Below, in pieces: positions 6,715-7,006 of a stretch of DNA of 7,006 nt. Each line of letters starts with the position of its first letter. The first letter of the stretch is position 1. The stretch spans positions 1 to 7,006 of the forward strand of contig JAJBVW010000172.1 in the NCBI GenBank assembly GCA_020866945.1, read 5' to 3'. A model generated the notes under the pieces. It was not told where the DNA came from and ran no database searches. It saw only the letters and a program-made list of their open reading frames with translations. The translations under genes were made by a program, and so were the position numbers. The DNA comes from Oscillospiraceae bacterium (GTDB lineage Bacteria > Bacillota > Clostridia > Oscillospirales > Oscillospiraceae).

Positions 6715-6751
6715 GCTGTTCCTCCGTTTCTTCCGTCGCCGCTGATTTGCA

Positions 6752-6779
6752 TTATCATGACCGCCGTTTTCTCTATTAT
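6752..6779 (+). promoter_or_regulatory. Possible divergent promoter on the plus strand
   Basis: TTATCA (6752-6757, 4 of 6), 16-bp spacer, TATTAT (6774-6779, 5 of 6) reads on the plus strand across the same core as the glycosyltransferase -10. It would drive a transcript of roughly 140 nt ending at the T-tract near 6926. Another -10-like sequence, TATAAG at 6826-6831, lies closer but has no -35. Both are weak on their own. Confidence 0.25.
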
Positions 6780-6803
6780 ACAGCGTTCGGCGGCCTTTGG
6801 GTA
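6775..6803 (-). promoter_or_regulatory. Promoter of the family 2 glycosyltransferase
   Basis: A perfect TATAAT reads on the minus strand at 6780-6775. At 17-bp spacing the -35 position reads TACCCA (3 of 6), so the match rests on the -10. The start site would be near 6768, giving a leader of about 54 nt before the ATG at 6714. Confidence 0.55.
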
Positions 6804-6845
6804 GCTTTTTTAACGGAGCGAGGCATATAAGTTTTCCCTGTCATG

Positions 6846-6940
6846 CCCTGCATATCCTGCGAAAAAGCGAAGCAGGAAAACGGCCATGCACCCCGCGTCT
6901 GAGACGCGGAGGCATGGCCGTTTTTTGTTTTTATGCAGGG
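6846..6940. repeat. 9-bp inverted repeat enclosing two hairpins
   Basis: CCCTGCATA (6846-6854) is perfectly complementary to TATGCAGGG (6932-6940). Inside, directly next to the left arm, lies a 6-bp hairpin TCCTGC/GCAGGA (6855-6860 with 6872-6877), followed at once by the large terminator hairpin. As RNA, this draws a three-way junction of about 95 nt. The right arm lies after the plus-strand T-tract, so a terminated plus transcript would not contain it. Whether this is a structured RNA, a small palindromic element or chance cannot be told from a single copy. Confidence 0.45.
6877..6932. terminator. Strong intrinsic terminator, best on the plus strand, probably bidirectional
   Basis: The outer arms AAAACGGCCATGC (6877-6889) and GCATGGCCGTTTT (6912-6924) are perfectly complementary over 13 bp. 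A small internal loop (3 by 2 nt) leads to an inner 7-bp stem, CCGCGTC (6893-6899) with GACGCGG (6903-6909), closed by the loop TGA. On the plus strand it runs straight into a long T-tract (TTTTTTGTTTTT, 6921-6932). On the minus strand only TTTT follows the hairpin, enough for weaker termination. On that strand it would end an upstream gene lying beyond the window and insulate the glycosyltransferase promoter. Confidence 0.85.
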
Positions 6941-7006
6941 TGCGGACGCTGATTAGCGCTCAGCCCGGCTGCGGGCAAGACACTGTCAGTCGATGCCGCC
7001 AAAGCC
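6941..7006. other. Right edge, no supported gene; short hairpins
   Basis: The segment contains the hairpins CGCT/AGCG (6947-6950 with 6955-6958) and GCCCG/CGGGC (6963-6967 with 6972-6976). On the minus strand a frame from the edge reads GFGGID and stops at TGA 6988-6986; this could be the 3' end of a gene beyond the window, with the terminator at 6924-6877 closing its transcript. A second minus frame stays open to TAA at 6933-6931. Too little sequence is present to call either. Confidence 0.2.

Noticed and set aside
6843..6902. 19-codon open frame starting MPCISC and ending in the terminator loop
   Set aside because: It has no ribosome binding site, is very short and lies within hairpin arms; most likely chance.

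Overview
The window (about 60% GC by eye) reads as chromosomal sequence from a high-GC, low-branching Firmicute of the Clostridia, most like the Oscillospiraceae/Ruminococcaceae group of gut anaerobes. The assignment rests on strong AGGAGG-type ribosome binding sites, tightly overlapping genes, the presence of csaB (a Gram-positive cell-wall gene) and the style of the proteins. It is an inference, since no rRNA or marker gene is present.

Left block (12-4514, minus strand): a compact four-gene operon read right to left. It encodes (1) a fused histidine phosphatase-GNAT acetyltransferase, (2) a calcineurin/PPP-type metallophosphoesterase with an extra C-terminal domain, (3) a full-length ABC exporter with fused membrane and ATPase domains, and (4) an O6-alkylguanine-DNA alkyltransferase (Ogt). 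Genes 1/2 and 3/4 overlap by ATGA and genes 2/3 are 17 bp apart, so the four are almost certainly one transcript with translational coupling. Efflux plus alkyl-DNA repair suggests a possible detoxification theme, but this is a hypothesis.

Middle (4515-4659): a 145-bp divergent intergenic region. A TATAATA core carries a good plus-strand promoter for csaB and a -10-like hexamer for the minus-strand operon on the same bases. The csaB leader of roughly 109 nt holds two small hairpins, the second followed by TTTT, and a repeated CCTGTG that permits an alternative pairing.

Right block (4660-6714): csaB (polysaccharide pyruvyl transferase, plus strand) and a membrane-bound family 2 glycosyltransferase of the DPM1/GtrB type (minus strand) converge with only 12 bp between their stop codons. 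Both plausibly act on cell-surface or lipid-linked polysaccharide.

Right edge (6715-7006): no gene of useful length. It holds the glycosyltransferase promoter, a long two-part hairpin with a T-tract (a strong intrinsic terminator, best on the plus strand), and a 9-bp inverted repeat that encloses this hairpin and a second one. I found no CRISPR, tRNA, rRNA, transposase, prophage or defence genes. Most of the window is ordinary housekeeping-type sequence. The least explained parts are the fusion protein, the operon's gene combination and the two structured intergenic regions.
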